Assembly: GCA_014925825.1 (NCBI GenBank)
Contig: JACGCK010000206.1
Location: 1 to 64,000, forward strand
Direction of reading: 5' to 3'
Origin: Pholiota molesta
Lineage: Eukaryota; Basidiomycota; Agaricomycetes; Agaricales; Strophariaceae
DNA length: 64,000 bases
The translations under genes were made by a program, and so were the position numbers. Positions 46,055-57,900 of the stretch are shown here, piece by piece. How positions within the stretch are numbered: the stretch's first letter is position 1; each line of letters starts with the position of its first letter. The notes below the pieces were generated by a model. That model did not search any database and had not been told where the DNA came from. It worked only from the letters and a program-made list of their open reading frames with translations.

Positions 46055-47518
46055 TCATTGCAAGTTCGGACCCCATTCATTCCACGCGCCTGCGATAGCC
46101 TGATCTTGCGTCTCGAAAACGACGTCGAAGACCGCCTTGACATCGGGTGACCCCCCAGCATATTCCCGGATGCGCGACCTTGTATAATCCGCGATATAGT
46201 TCGCCTGTGGATGCGATGGCTGCCTGTCGATGATAGTAACGCCGCGGATGGGGCACGCATCGTCGTGGAGATCCAACCAGCGGCTATCGCGATCGAAAAG
46301 GTTGCGGATAAGCACATGTCTGCGTTCCTCAGTGTGCCTTTGAAATCGCCCAAGAGTGCCCATTGCCACCAGGTGCAGATGCTCCAGGCGAGGAGCGCGC
46401 CTCCATATGGGCTCTGCGTCTTTGATCAGCGGGAGCGTGTGCATGCGATAATCTTCATCGTTTTGCAAGGAGAGCAAAGACGGCCCCAAGGTGAGGGTTG
46501 TAATGGCTGGCGCCGAGTCAAGCACGGGGTAGATATGGTCTAGGGCACGGTGGTCGTACCATGCTTCTCCAGAGGATAGCGATAGATCGAGTAAGGCGGG
46601 CAGATGGAGGGTGGCGAAGAGCATGCCAAATGGATATTCGAGTTCTGAATTATCATTCATTTGATCAACGGTGATAAAGAGTGTGGAGAGCTCTGCGAGG
46701 GTACACGGTGTGGGCTCATCATAATCGTCGTCATCGAGCACTTTGATTCGAAAGCGCCCCAATTGTAACTGTGGAACCGCGCGGATGAGAGAGTACCAGT
46801 AAGCGAGCGACATCTCCGACACCAAGAGGGCGATGTGGGTCAATGATGACCAATGATTCGGAATATCGAAGGTGTGTAGGTGGATTTCACCATTGAGATA
46901 CAGATGGCGCAGTGCTGAGGGACTATGATTCGGAACGAGTGTAACCTGGTCCTGATAAAAAGAATCAAAATGTCCATATTCGAGCCAATGTGATTGAACC
47001 AGTGTATGTGGGACAGGGTATACGATCGGATATCCACATCGAATTCGGTTCCCAATGAAAACCCAATAAAGCTGGTCCGTTTCTATATATTGCGAGGAGG
47101 ATATGTAATCGAAAAGAGAGATCATTCCAGCACGGTCCAACTCGAATTCTGAATCGAGAACTGGGTGACGTCGAAAATTCCAGTTCAGATCGAGGCATAG
47201 AGATGGGACCATCGAGCGCTGGTTGGACTTCCACCACAGAAGAAACGCGTATTGATTCTTGCGGACAATCCAGTTGCCATCCTCGAATCTGTTGCGCTCT
47301 GCAGCAACTGTTAAACGACAAGATAAGTGCGACCAAAGCGCTGCGGTCGCCAATGCTACTGCTCTCCAAGTCGAGCAGATGTGGCATAGGAGCATAGGTG
47401 CGATGGTTGTGTCTGGCTGACGATGCTTGAGACGGTGTTCTGGGAGGCAATGGACAAATATTTCCCTGAGGATGTCATGAGGAACCTTAGTGATTGGACC
47501 CGGAATCGGTGATGCCAT
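46055..47518 (-). CDS. F-box protein, 487 aa, intronless, triplication copy 2
   Basis: Single open frame from ATG 47518 (MASPIPGPITKVPHDIL) to the stop at 46055. It is collinear with the 41556-43025 gene and differs by scattered substitutions plus a short deletion after NFRRHPVLDS. F-box, linker (HICSTWRAVALATAALWS) and LRR-like body are all preserved and the frame is uninterrupted, so both copies are probably functional and recently duplicated. Predicted role as for copy 1. Confidence 0.82.
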   Translation of the reverse strand: MASPIPGPITKVPHDILREIFVHCLPEHRLKHRQPDTTIAPMLLCHICSTWRAVALATAALWSHLSCRLTVAAERNRFEDGNWIVRKNQYAFLLWWKSNQRSMVPSLCLDLNWNFRRHPVLDSEFELDRAGMISLFDYISSSQYIETDQLYWVFIGNRIRCGYPIVYPVPHTLVQSHWLEYGHFDSFYQDQVTLVPNHSPSALRHLYLNGEIHLHTFDIPNHWSSLTHIALLVSEMSLAYWYSLIRAVPQLQLGRFRIKVLDDDDYDEPTPCTLAELSTLFITVDQMNDNSELEYPFGMLFATLHLPALLDLSLSSGEAWYDHRALDHIYPVLDSAPAITTLTLGPSLLSLQNDEDYRMHTLPLIKDAEPIWRRAPRLEHLHLVAMGTLGRFQRHTEERRHVLIRNLFDRDSRWLDLHDDACPIRGVTIIDRQPSHPQANYIADYTRSRIREYAGGSPDVKAVFDVVFETQDQAIAGAWNEWGPNLQ

Positions 47519-49860
47519 GTCAGAAATGAGTCGAAAGAAGAAGAAAGAGTGGTGGTGGCGAGCGTGGTGTGTTCAAGGCGTGTTCAAGGTGTAAAGAATT
47601 GTTGCAGAAATGGCGGTTGTACGATTTCTTATCTTATCTGATCTCGGCATTCCCTATCACTGATCCAGTTATCCTTCCTCCTATGTTTATCATTTTTTTC
47701 CTATTTTTTATTGTTACAAGAATATTCACTCGCCCTACATAAACCGTAACTACTAGTATATAGCCCCCCGTGAACCTCAAGTCAATCTTTGTGTTCGCTA
47801 CCCACGTGTGCCGAGACTCCATTCTTCCACCGGTATTGCTTCTCGGATCCCGATGTCAACGAGCCAGCCGGCTCTGAACCCCACGAAGAACGTAAGTAAA
47901 CGTTCTCAGTTCCACTTCAGTGCACCAAATGCAATTATTCTCGACGTCATGTAAAGCATGTAATAAATTCGAACCTCGATACACATGTAAACGAAAACGA
48001 CGATATCGGTTGAGACATGCGACACGTCATGCTAGCGTCGAGAACGCTCGACATTATCGTGCTGACGCACCGTCAGCGCCGACGCACCGTATCCATATCC
48101 AGTACGACATGCGATCATTCAGAATTATAGTGGGAGGTGGCAGCAGCAGCAGCAGCATGTGACGGGCGACGGACGCACACACACACATACGTGCCATGCA
48201 CATGTAGCCTTGCCCGCTCAGGAATCGGCGAGGCGCAGAGAGACTTCACTCACAGGCGCTCAGCGCCGGGGACGCCATTCATTCCGAGGCGCGCACCACC
48301 ACTCCGCCGCAGGGGATCCCTGATAGCCGTTGTAAGGAGATGCAACGTGGTAACGGAGGGCAAAGAGGCTGTCGCTGAAGTGAAGGTGGTACGCGTCAAT
48401 TGCGAGGACCGAGTACGTAGGGTGCCGGATAACATACACACCTGCTACTTAGATTCCATCACCGCGCCGATGTCGCCTGCGCGCACCCCCCGTCCACGCA
48501 TATCAACAGCCCGCATCGTCTCATCCAACAGCATGTGCCTATTCGTCACTAACTGATCGTCACAAAGGATCCGCCTGAACGCAGAGTGGAGGAAGTCGTG
48601 CAATATAAGTAATCTGCGGCTGTCAACGGCGCGGTTACCTGTACGAAAGAAACATTGTTAGAGAAGCCCAACGTCGATACGTGGCCTCCATCCTTACCAT
48701 CGGACCCATGAGGATGCCTTCCATACCACTACCCAGGAGCGGCCACGGCCCACGTCCTACAGAAGATATGTCAACGATCGCACAGCGCACACGGACATTC
48801 GAATGTCACCTACATATCACAAACGGGCGCGAACCGCGCCTGCACAGTCGAAAAGTCGGGTAGCGATGCAGAACTCGGAGCCGAATATAGAGATGGCAGC
48901 GGAGAGCAACAGGAACAGGCAGGCGCAGAGGCGTAGAGGTGCCTATTCGGCCACTGATGGTCGATGAGAAGCGCCATGGATTCGGGTTCGGGTTCGGCGC
49001 GGACAGTGGAGCACGGAAGTGCAGAAGAGGGTGTCGTATTCGCGTGTAGTGCATTTGGGTGTGTGGGTTGGATGTGGGGGAGCGCATGGAGAGTGAAGAT
49101 AACGTTGACGTGCGGGGAATAGAACTGCCTTTTGGGGAACGTTAGAGTCGGTGGACACTTGGGCACCAGGAACACGAATACATACCGGCTGAGCGCAGCA
49201 CATATCCCTGAGCCAGCTCCGTCTCATGAGCGAACCCACACTTAGAAGCGGTCAGCTCCGTCACGTCGTTTCCAAGTTCCACGTCCTACAGAAGATACGT
49301 CAGCCATCGCACAGCGCGCACGAACGTCTGACTAGATATCGGCCTACATATTCATATCACAAACAGGCGAGAATTACGCGCCCGCGAAATCAAGACGGCC
49401 ACGCAGAACCCAGATGTGAACATAAGGAGGGCGATGGAGAACGTCAGAGAGTGGCGCATGTGAGGAGGCGCAGTTGAGGCTGGGGCACTGAGTACGGGAT
49501 GTTGGGTAGAGGTCGAATTGCAACCTGAGCGGGTCGGCTGTGGACACGAGGAGGTCCGAGCGCTAGAGGCTATCGGCAGGTCACGAGGGAGTGGGGTGAA
49601 ATATGGAAATGAAACAATGTGTATTGGTAGGGTCGAAGAGCTGGACATGAGTGGTTCTTGGGGGCGAATGGATTCGTCGGCAGCATCAGGGACGTCGTAC
49701 GCGTCTTCTTCGAGTGTTGTATCTTCCCTTAGTCCGCTGACGAATGCCGTAGATGTGTCTGAGTTGATTCGTCGGTCAGGGTTCACATATCGACAGCATT
49801 CTGTGTGCGTCTGAGATTAAGTCGAGAGAGTACAGGGAAAGATGCGCACCGTACGTGAAT
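47519..49860 (-). pseudogene. Triplication unit 2: shattered FunK1-like kinase fragments
   Basis: 47760-47810 repeats the F-box upstream flank (compare 43240-43275). Two successive diverged copies of the kinase N-terminal/middle region are recognisable on the minus strand at about 48760-49180 and 49190-49790. Each carries a hydrophobic stretch equivalent to FSVALLIFESECC (for example TFSIALLMFTSGFC near 49440) followed by an FDRAGAQ-like piece and in-frame stops. No HRD-type catalytic exon was found in this unit. A separate minus-strand exon-like piece at 48460-48650 (HDFLHSAFRRILCDDQL) is unassigned. Confidence 0.6.
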
Positions 49861-50863
49861 CAAGTAGGCCATCACCCGGAAAGCTCAGAACGACGTCCAT
49901 CTCTGCCATTCCTCTGCCCTTGTCGAAAGAATCGCCGCAGGACGATCACATCCAAAGCATCTGGATCTTCGTAGAACTGGGCGTCGCCGTCCCGTGAATT
50001 GCCATCGTAAGCGGATGCTGCACACTGGCAGCGTATTGGAGATGACAGGGTGTGTATCGACAGTGATACGCCTGCTGCGTGAGCCAATCATCGTGTCTGA
50101 AAGCAGCTCGAGGACAGTTATTCTGCTTAGTTGCGTTTCTTTGTCGGCTGAATCTTGCGGATTTGTTGTCGACTACAGCCTGATGCTACATAGGTATCGA
50201 GAAGGAAATAAGAGACGTGTTAAAATTTAGTGGGTGAACTACGTACCGAATGGCCTATCTGGGAGCAATGTACATGGTCCTGTTGTGCAAGAGGCTCTTG
50301 GTATGGAAGCATGGAGAGACGAAAGAGGATGGTGGTGTTCCAAGTCATTGTGGTGGTTGTGGTCGAAGATGAACGCATCAACGTCCCGTGACTGGCACAA
50401 TCTCTTAACCAATTCCCAAAATTCCAACGACATTCCAACGAAATTCATACAATCTACTCATGACGAATATCTGTTCCACACTTGACTGGCTTCCTTCGAA
50501 GTCCTCGAGTCCATGAAATTCTTAGTGACTACGTAGCGCCCTTTCTAACGAATACTTACATCCACAAGATCATATCTATTTTGCCTACTGACGGTGCAAG
50601 GACGTATAGGGCTAGTTTAGTTCAATTGCTCCATCGAAAGTGGCCAATCATTGGAACCTGGGAACGAACATAGAAACAACGAGGAAGTAAGTATGGAGGG
50701 GAGGGCCCGGTGGTACAATGGCTAGGGAAACGGAAGGAAGAAATGGATTAGAGCAAAAGGCTGCATATTCGCATCGATGAGGGTAATCTAGTAGATGGAA
50801 TGATTAACGCTCGTAACTTGTACACCAATAACGACGACGTACCCTCAACAATTTGCACACTGA
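49861..50863. other. Junction between triplication units 2 and 3
   Basis: I see no gene. From about 50470 to 50860 the DNA repeats the downstream flank of the other two F-box copies (for example gtacaatggctagggaa at 50712). Confidence 0.5.
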
Positions 50864-52382
50864 TTACAAATTCGGACCCCATTCGTTCCAGGCGCCTGCG
50901 ATGACCTGATCCTGCGTCTCGAAAATGACGTCGAAGACCGTCTTGATATTCGGTGATCTTTCAGCGTGTTCCCGAATGCACGACCTTGTGTAATCCGCGA
51001 CACGGTCCCGGTCCTGATATGCATCCTCAGAGTCCTCAGAAAGTTCCGCTTGTTTGCTGTCGTCGATGATAGTAAGGGCTCGGATGGGACACGCAGCATC
51101 ATGGAGACCCAACCAATGGTTGTTATGATGGAAAATGTTGCGGACAAGAGTATCTCGGCGCAGTTTTGTGAGCACTCCGCTTCCGCTGCTAAAAATGCTT
51201 AGCGTCATCAACCGCAAATGCACCAAGTAAGGTGCACGACTCCATAAGGGCTCCATATCTTTGATCAGAGGGAGCGTCCGTATTATATATTCTTCATCGT
51301 AATCCAAAGCGAGGAAAGACGGTCCCAAGGTGAGGGTTGTGATGGCTCGCGCAGCATCGAGCGCACTGGATATATGGCTTAGCGCGCGGTGGTCGTACCA
51401 TGCTTCTTTAGAGGATAGCGACAGATCACGTAGAGCGGGTAGATGAAGGGCGGCGAAGATCATGCCGAATGAAAATTCGAGTTCTGGAATAGCATGCATT
51501 CGACGAATGGCGATAGAGAATGTGGAGAGCTGGGCAAGGGTGCATGGGGTGGGCTGAGTATATTCGTCATCGATTTGCAACGTACTGATCTGAAAGTGTC
51601 CCAGTTGCAACTGTGGAACTGCACGGATAAGAGTGTGCCAGTAGGGGAGCGACATCGACGATACCAAGAGGGCGACGTGAGTCAATGATGACCAATGCTT
51701 CGGGATACCCAAGGTGTGTAGGTGGATTTTCCACTACAGTACAGATGGCGCAGCGCCGAGGGACTACGATTCGGAACGAGTGCTAGCTGGTCCTGATAGA
51801 AATGATCGAAATATCCGATCCATTCTGATTGAATCAGTGTATGAGGGACAGGGTATCTGATAGAATATCCAAGTTTACCACCCACTCCCCGATCATAAGC
51901 CAAAAAGCTCGTTGGTTTCTATATGTTGAGCAGAGGATATGTATTTGAAAAGAGAGATCATTCCAGCGCCGTCCAACTTAAGATCTGATTCTGCGTCGAG
52001 CTTTGGTTCAGAACTGTCAGTATCCGAGTCAGACTCGTATCGATCCTTCCAGTCCAGATCGAGGCACAGAAATGGGGCGATTGAGCCCTGGTTGTTCTTC
52101 CACCACATTAGAAATGCGTATTGATTTTGCGGACAGTCCAATCGCCATCCTCGAATTGTTGCGCTCCGCAGCAATTGTCAAGCAATAATGCAAGTGAGAC
52201 CAGAGCGTTGGGGTCGCCAATGCGATGTTCTCCAAGTTGAGCAGATGTGGCATAGGAGTATCGGTGCGATGGTTGTGTTTGGCTGGCGATCTTGAGACGG
52301 TGTTGGGGAAGGCAATGGTCAAAGATTTCCGTGAGGATGTCGTAGGGAACCCTGGTGATTGGACCCGAATAGGTGATGCCAT
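50864..52382 (-). pseudogene. F-box gene, triplication copy 3, multiple frameshifts
   Basis: Homologous to the 489- and 487-aa genes from MASPI at 52382 to the shared ending GAWNEWGPNL at 50864. At least three breaks are visible: one in the F-box region near 52340-52360, one near 52130-52160 before NQYAFLMWWK, and others around 51900 and 51730. The C-terminal 282 residues (51712-50864) remain one open frame, including an extra acidic insertion (LSEDSEDAYQD). Divergence from copies 1 and 2 is much greater than theirs from each other, so this is the oldest unit. Confidence 0.8.
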
Positions 52383-52639
52383 GTCAGAAACAGTCGAAGG
52401 AAGAAGAAAGAGTGCTGGTGTCGAGCGTGGCGTGTTCAAGGCGTGTTCAAGGTGTGAATAATTGTTGCAAACGGCGGTTGTACAATTTCTTATCTTATCT
52501 GGTCTTGGCATTCCCTATCACTGATCCAGTTATGCTTCCTCCTTCTATGTTTATCGTTATTTTCCTTTTTGATTATTTCAAGAGTATTTACTATAAACTG
52601 TAGCTACTAGTAAGAATTGCGAAGTAAATAGCCCCCAGT

Positions 52640-53400
52640 GAATCTCAAGTCATCTTCTGTGTTCGGATAGTCACAGCAATCACTTTCGTCACACAAAGCG
52701 AGGAGAGAACTTTGCTTATCTGTACCAACTTCGTACATATCCAAACACATCTCCGTTGTCAGTGTCAGTATCGACTCTGACTTGCGCTACCGCCGTCCTT
52801 ATACAGCCAAATAACCTGCATTGCTGATATTTTCTGCCCTCAGACCGACCTCTCTGTATATGAGCGCGACTTGAAGAGGGCCGATCGCTGTTCGCCCCGT
52901 CTTAACTGATATATTTCTGCGCGCTCGCTTCAGGTATAGTGTGATGTTCCCCGCGTTTATATTGCAACGCAGAATACAGCGCTCGCACAGGAATCAATGC
53001 GCTGGAAACAGGACAACCATGCATTGAAAAAGGTGGTACATAGCAATAATACGAATGATACCGACCGCTGAGCGTATCGGCATCTTCAATCTCAATCCTA
53101 CTCGCGCCGGATGCCTACGCTGAATCGCACGGCCGGCCTACATAACAGCTTGATAACAGCCTTGGAGACTTCCGCCGTGCAGCTCCACGTATTCTTCAAA
53201 TAATGGCGAGGTCCAGGTTATCCTCGCATACCGACCACACCACTCGTCGTCGCGCGAACGCGCCCAGTCCAAGCGCGGAGAGAAAAGTTCAGATTAGGGG
53301 CCAACGGTGTATCATGAGCGCAAAGTCGTCGCCACGTGGCTAGATCCGGCGCCTAATTTCAGCATCCATTCGCTGCGGTGATATGCAGGCGAGAGGGAAG
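52640..53400 (-). pseudogene. Triplication unit 3: relic of the FunK1-like kinase
   Basis: 52860-53040 aligns on the minus strand to the catalytic-loop exon region of 43368-45410 (for example cccgcgtttatat and gctcgcacaggaa) with many substitutions and indels. 53150-53330 aligns to the region upstream of it. No open frame survives. The flank ccccagtgaatctcaagtc at 52632 matches the equivalent flanks at 43240 and 47765. Confidence 0.6.
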
Positions 53401-53585
53401 AAGGTTGAATGCAAATAGTTAAAGTTAAGTATATTGCAAGTTGAATGCGGCTATATTAACTTTATGAAGGTCCTGAATAGTTAAGTCGTCATTCGTAAAT
53501 TGACACTCGCGAATGCTAATAAAGGTAATGTACTGTAAGTGTTCCTTTAGACCTTCCTCGCACGGCCCCGTAGTTGCTCCAGTGG

Positions 53586-54838
53586 TCAGATGGCTGTTTG
53601 TGGAGGCGCAACATCTTGCCAAATCTGGTTGCTATCGCCAGTGCAGTTCGAGATTTGAAGCTACAAAAGCATAGTCAGCAAAGGTCATCAACGAAGTCCA
53701 GCTTGTCGACTTACCTGATTTCCCGCGTTCGTAATTCCGTCCGTCAGGTCAACGCACAGCGGGTCCGCCAACCCCGTGCCCTCCCAGCGGATCGTGCCCG
53801 TAGGAATAAAGAACTGGCTCTCATCCCCCGCGACGCAGTCCGAGAGCTCGAGCTTCGTGCCCGCGGCGGCGACGCCGCCCGCGACGGTGAGGCACTTAAC
53901 GGGGGCGGTGCCGTCGGGGCCGAAGGCGAGGCGGTAGGTGCCGCTGTTGCCGTGCCCGATCTGGGGCAGCGTCCAGACCTTGCGCGACGTGGTGTCGCTG
54001 CAGGGGGTGATGAAGACCGGTGCGCCGTTCGTGGATGAGTTGGCGCCCATGCAGAGGGAATCTGTAATATAAATCGTAAGATATTACAATCAGTAAGAAT
54101 GTAGTAAACATTATAGGATAGCATAGACTTACTGTCGCTACCGAGAACAACCTCGTTGGCGGGACTAACGTGCGCTCGTTAGATTCAAACTCTGCAATAG
54201 CTTATAGACGACTTACTTGGCCAGGGCATTCGACGTCCACTGTTGATTTTGATCTCCAGCTACGCAGGTCGAAATTTGCAACTTCCAGTCGCACACAAAT
54301 CAGCACGCGAAAAGCGCGTCAATAAAAAAATAGGATCCAACCTGATTGCCATTGTCCAAATCACCGTTGGTCAGATCGAGGCACTTGTCGGTCCCCGCCC
54401 ATTGGACCGTTCCATCCGCGTTCCATTGCCACAATTGATTGGCATCTCCAGCGACACAAGAGTTGATCTCGACCTTCGACCCCGCCTGGTTCACATCCCC
54501 CGTCACCTCCATGCAGAAAGTGTTGAAGATCTGGATCTGCGTGGGCGTTCCGCCGCCCCCAACGACATTCCATCCGCGCTGTTGAGTGGACGCACTGCAG
54601 TCGTTGATGACGACGGCGGAGCCGTTGGCGGCGGCGAAGACGGTGATGCAGGGTGTGCGGGGGAAAGAGCCGCTAGTCGTAGGCTGGAGCTGGACAAATT
54701 CGCCTGCACTGAAAGAGGGAGAACGTCGTTAGATACATATTACAGCGATGCAAATAATACGTTAACTCACGCTGGGATTGCTGCGCGAGCTCCTGCTACT
54801 GCAATGGCAATGAACGATGATAATGCGAAGAAACCCAT
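53586..54838 (-). CDS. Secreted two-domain ricin-B-type (CBM13-like) lectin, six exons
   Basis: Complement of 53586-53660, 53715-54061, 54133-54164, 54217-54281, 54342-54708 and 54771-54838. All phases close to 318 codons (317 aa). Residues 1-20 (MGFFALSSFIAIAVAGARAA) form a signal peptide, so the protein is exported. Two beta-trefoil repeats follow. Domain 1 has FCMEVTGD, VEINSCVAGDANQLWQW, KCLDLTNGDLDNGNQ and ISTCVAGDQNQQW. Domain 2 has SLCMGANSS, KCLTVAGG, LELSDCVAGDESQFF, LCVDLTDGITNAGNQ and ISNCTGDSNQIW. The QxW motifs are QLW, QQW and QIW, with one degenerate QFF. Such lectins bind galactose-type or other glycans outside the cell, in cell-wall remodelling or defence. No catalytic domain is attached. 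The third exon from the start codon side is 65 nt and the fourth only 32 nt. Confidence 0.9.
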
Positions 54839-54902
54839 GTCGATGAAGTGTAAATGAAAGCGAGGGATTGAATGGAACTGGAGATTGCTCAAAGTCTATG
54901 GT

Positions 54903-54910
54903 CTTTTATA
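54903..54910 (-). promoter_or_regulatory. TATA box of the lectin gene
   Basis: The minus strand reads tataaaag, 65-72 nt upstream of the ATG at 54838, in the context gggg-tataaaag-acc. Well-formed TATA boxes are typical of inducible, strongly expressed secreted-protein genes. Confidence 0.75.
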
Positions 54911-57900
54911 CCCCAGCATTGCACTTCGGCATACCAAAAAGAAGTTGCTTGTAATTTAGTAGGTCGGCGCCGTGGCTCCTGACCAATGATAAAGATAGTT
55001 TATTTTTGGCGATGAGCGGTCTCGGTATGCCCGTATTCTGACCAGTATTTTGGCGGGAATCACGCTTCTCGAGGCTATGGAGTCTGGCTGCATTTCGCGA
55101 GATTGGTGTCACCTTGAAAACATAGAGTAGAAACGACGAGGCTGTAGCGCACCTCAAGGCGATTTTCAGGTGATGTCGATGTCGCATCCGTGTGCTTGCT
55201 TTTGCTTTTTTGTAAATACTAGTAAGATACCTAGTCGATATCTATCACCCACTGTGTTCATGCGGACAAAAACTTCTGTCAAGAGTGATTTATGAGCGCT
55301 TGAGCATACATTGTTTGCGTTTAGATAGCCATCTTGTTTACCCCCACGCGTAATTCAGAATGTGCGTGTGCCGTGCTTTTACATACATGTTTGATATACT
55401 GCAACAGATTGCAACAGAGTCAGTCGTCGGTTCTCAAACTTATGTCTGGGGTCCATATTGCAGCAAGTGAGAATGTACAGTCTTACAGATGAGGTCAGAC
55501 TATTTTAAGCCTTTTACTATATTGGTCGAATGAGCCAGATGCCCACAACGGCTTCCTCAATCTTCGGTCTGTCTGCAGCGTAATGCAAAGCAATGGAAAG
55601 AGGTTTCACATTGAATCCCAGGGACTTATGTAGAAACATCTAGCATTTGCAAGAAATTCGATTCTCGGTGCCCGACAGATGCCAAGTTGTAACGACAGGT
55701 AATATGGACTGTTACCCATAAAGCTCCCGCGCATGCGCCGACCATCGGAAACGTTTCGCACACAGCTACATAAGTATCCAACCATGCTATAGGCAGACGC
55801 CGAAATGCGGCTGATCACTGTCAGTGATGATAAAGTCGATCAACCGCGTAAGCTTGAAGCCCGCTGCTACATCGCATTTTTCCAAAGTTGCCCCGCCCAA
55901 GAAAACAAAGAATCGTTGACGGTACACACTCCGATTGTCTGGTCGGTATAAGTAGAAGTAGAGATCATCCTCGCTGGCGTCGCGTACTGGGCTGCGCGGC
56001 GGGTGGCCCTGCCGCGGGCGTTTGGGTACGGGCTCGTTCTGAGGAAGGAGGTGGTGCGGGAGGATGGTGCGTTTTGATCTTTGTTGCGTGATAGAACTGC
56101 AAGTTGATCAATGTTTTCTCTCTCTCTAAGTTCGCGCGTGAGACGATCGAATGGAGTGGTGCGATAGGAGAGTGGTCGAATGTACATACGTTCTTGTCGC
56201 GCTAATAACTTCAATCCGATCTACTTATCAATGCAGACGTTCGCATTTTGTCCTGCATGAACGCTATAAGTCCAGCTTTCGAACACGTAGATTCCTGCGC
56301 CGAGTGCATGAGATGTGAATATGATATAATTAATGACGATAATTTAGAAAGAAAATAAAACACGGGAAAAATGGATGCGCAAGTGATTAATCAGACCAAT
56401 CGTCCTCAGTTACTCAAGAGGGGCCGACACTACACATCAAGCTCAATTTATGACCGGCGACCTGCACAAGAGTCAAAAGACCAACACCAACACTGCCGTG
56501 TCGTTCTAGATCCTGCTGCTGCAGACGGACAGGACATCGACGCGAGCGACGACCCCTCTCAAAACATGGAACTATTACCACTGACGGTGCAGGAAGGGGA
56601 TAAGCAGGTGTGCCCTTGCACCTCCCATCGATGGTCACCTGAAAAGGCGGGAAAACGGGGAAGGATGGCACGAGCAGAGTGGGACACGGGCGTTAATCAG
56701 AGCGATCGCCTTTTCTTGAACAACATATGACCGCCGGCCTGCAGACGAGTCGAAAGACCGACACGGCGTGTCGTTCTGGACCCCTCTGCTGCAGACGGAC
56801 AAAACATCGGTCGCGTGAGTGGCGATCCCTCTTAAACATAGAACCACCACCACTGACAGCAGCGTAGGAAGTGGATAAGAAAACGTTGGATGCCCTTGTA
56901 CGTGTCGTTGACTCGCATACAAAAAGAAGCGGAATGGGAGATGGACAAAATGATCATAGTGGGAACTCGGGATAACAGGCGAAGTGGGCCCTGGGGTACT
57001 GGGCCATGAAACTGACGGCCACAGCTCTACGATGGCCGATAGTCATGAAGAGTCTATGAAGCTCCATATGAATGGGAGGTTTGCGATGCAGTGAACCACC
57101 CCATATCAGATGGGCAGTCCTAATCAAGAGGGGGTCCAAATCGGTAACGCTTGAAAAGTTGGCCAGGTATGGGGTATTCCAAGGTTATAACCTCAATGAT
57201 CGCACATTGAGCCCCAGAGTCCCATACACGGCGTTGTTGCAAATACGTATAGGCATGAACCCCCGAGAGTAGAGCGCCTTGGAATGATTCGGTGAGTGTG
57301 GCTGCACTCGGAACTCGTTCGAGAAGGAGAATTGGACGATGAGAAGGACAGGGGGCTTGCGGGAGGGACTGGCAAAAGGGACTGACATCAAGTAGGCCCG
57401 TCAATTTCTCTCGTTGAAGAGAGTGGGATCCATCAAATGGGCATCATAGACTTGGCAGTCGGCGAAAGAGAATCGCTGACCACATCGCAGCCTATGATCG
57501 TTCGAGAGATAACAGCTCTCTTGAAGGGAGGACGCGCACTGGAGAACGGAATGTACGGATCAAGTACAAGTAACAAGTGAGTTTGCAGAGAAACGGAAAC
57601 TTCGCCGGATCGATGGATAACTGATCTGATCGCCAGCAGCGCTCGGACCTCCTCGTCTCGGCGCTCGGCCCGGGTAAACCGTCACCGCAACATCCATTGG
57701 ACCTGTGTTCAACCATACTCTCCTCCCAACCCAGATGTCGACTACCCAGCACTCAAAACCAACCCCTGCAGGAACCTCATATTCGGCGACCGCGCTTGTT
57801 TGAGCATCTTCACCTATACTCCGTCGCATCTCACTTGGTTGAAGATGGGGGGTAGTGCGAGGCGAGTCTAAGGAGGGTGGTGTAGGGTGTCGTTGACGCA

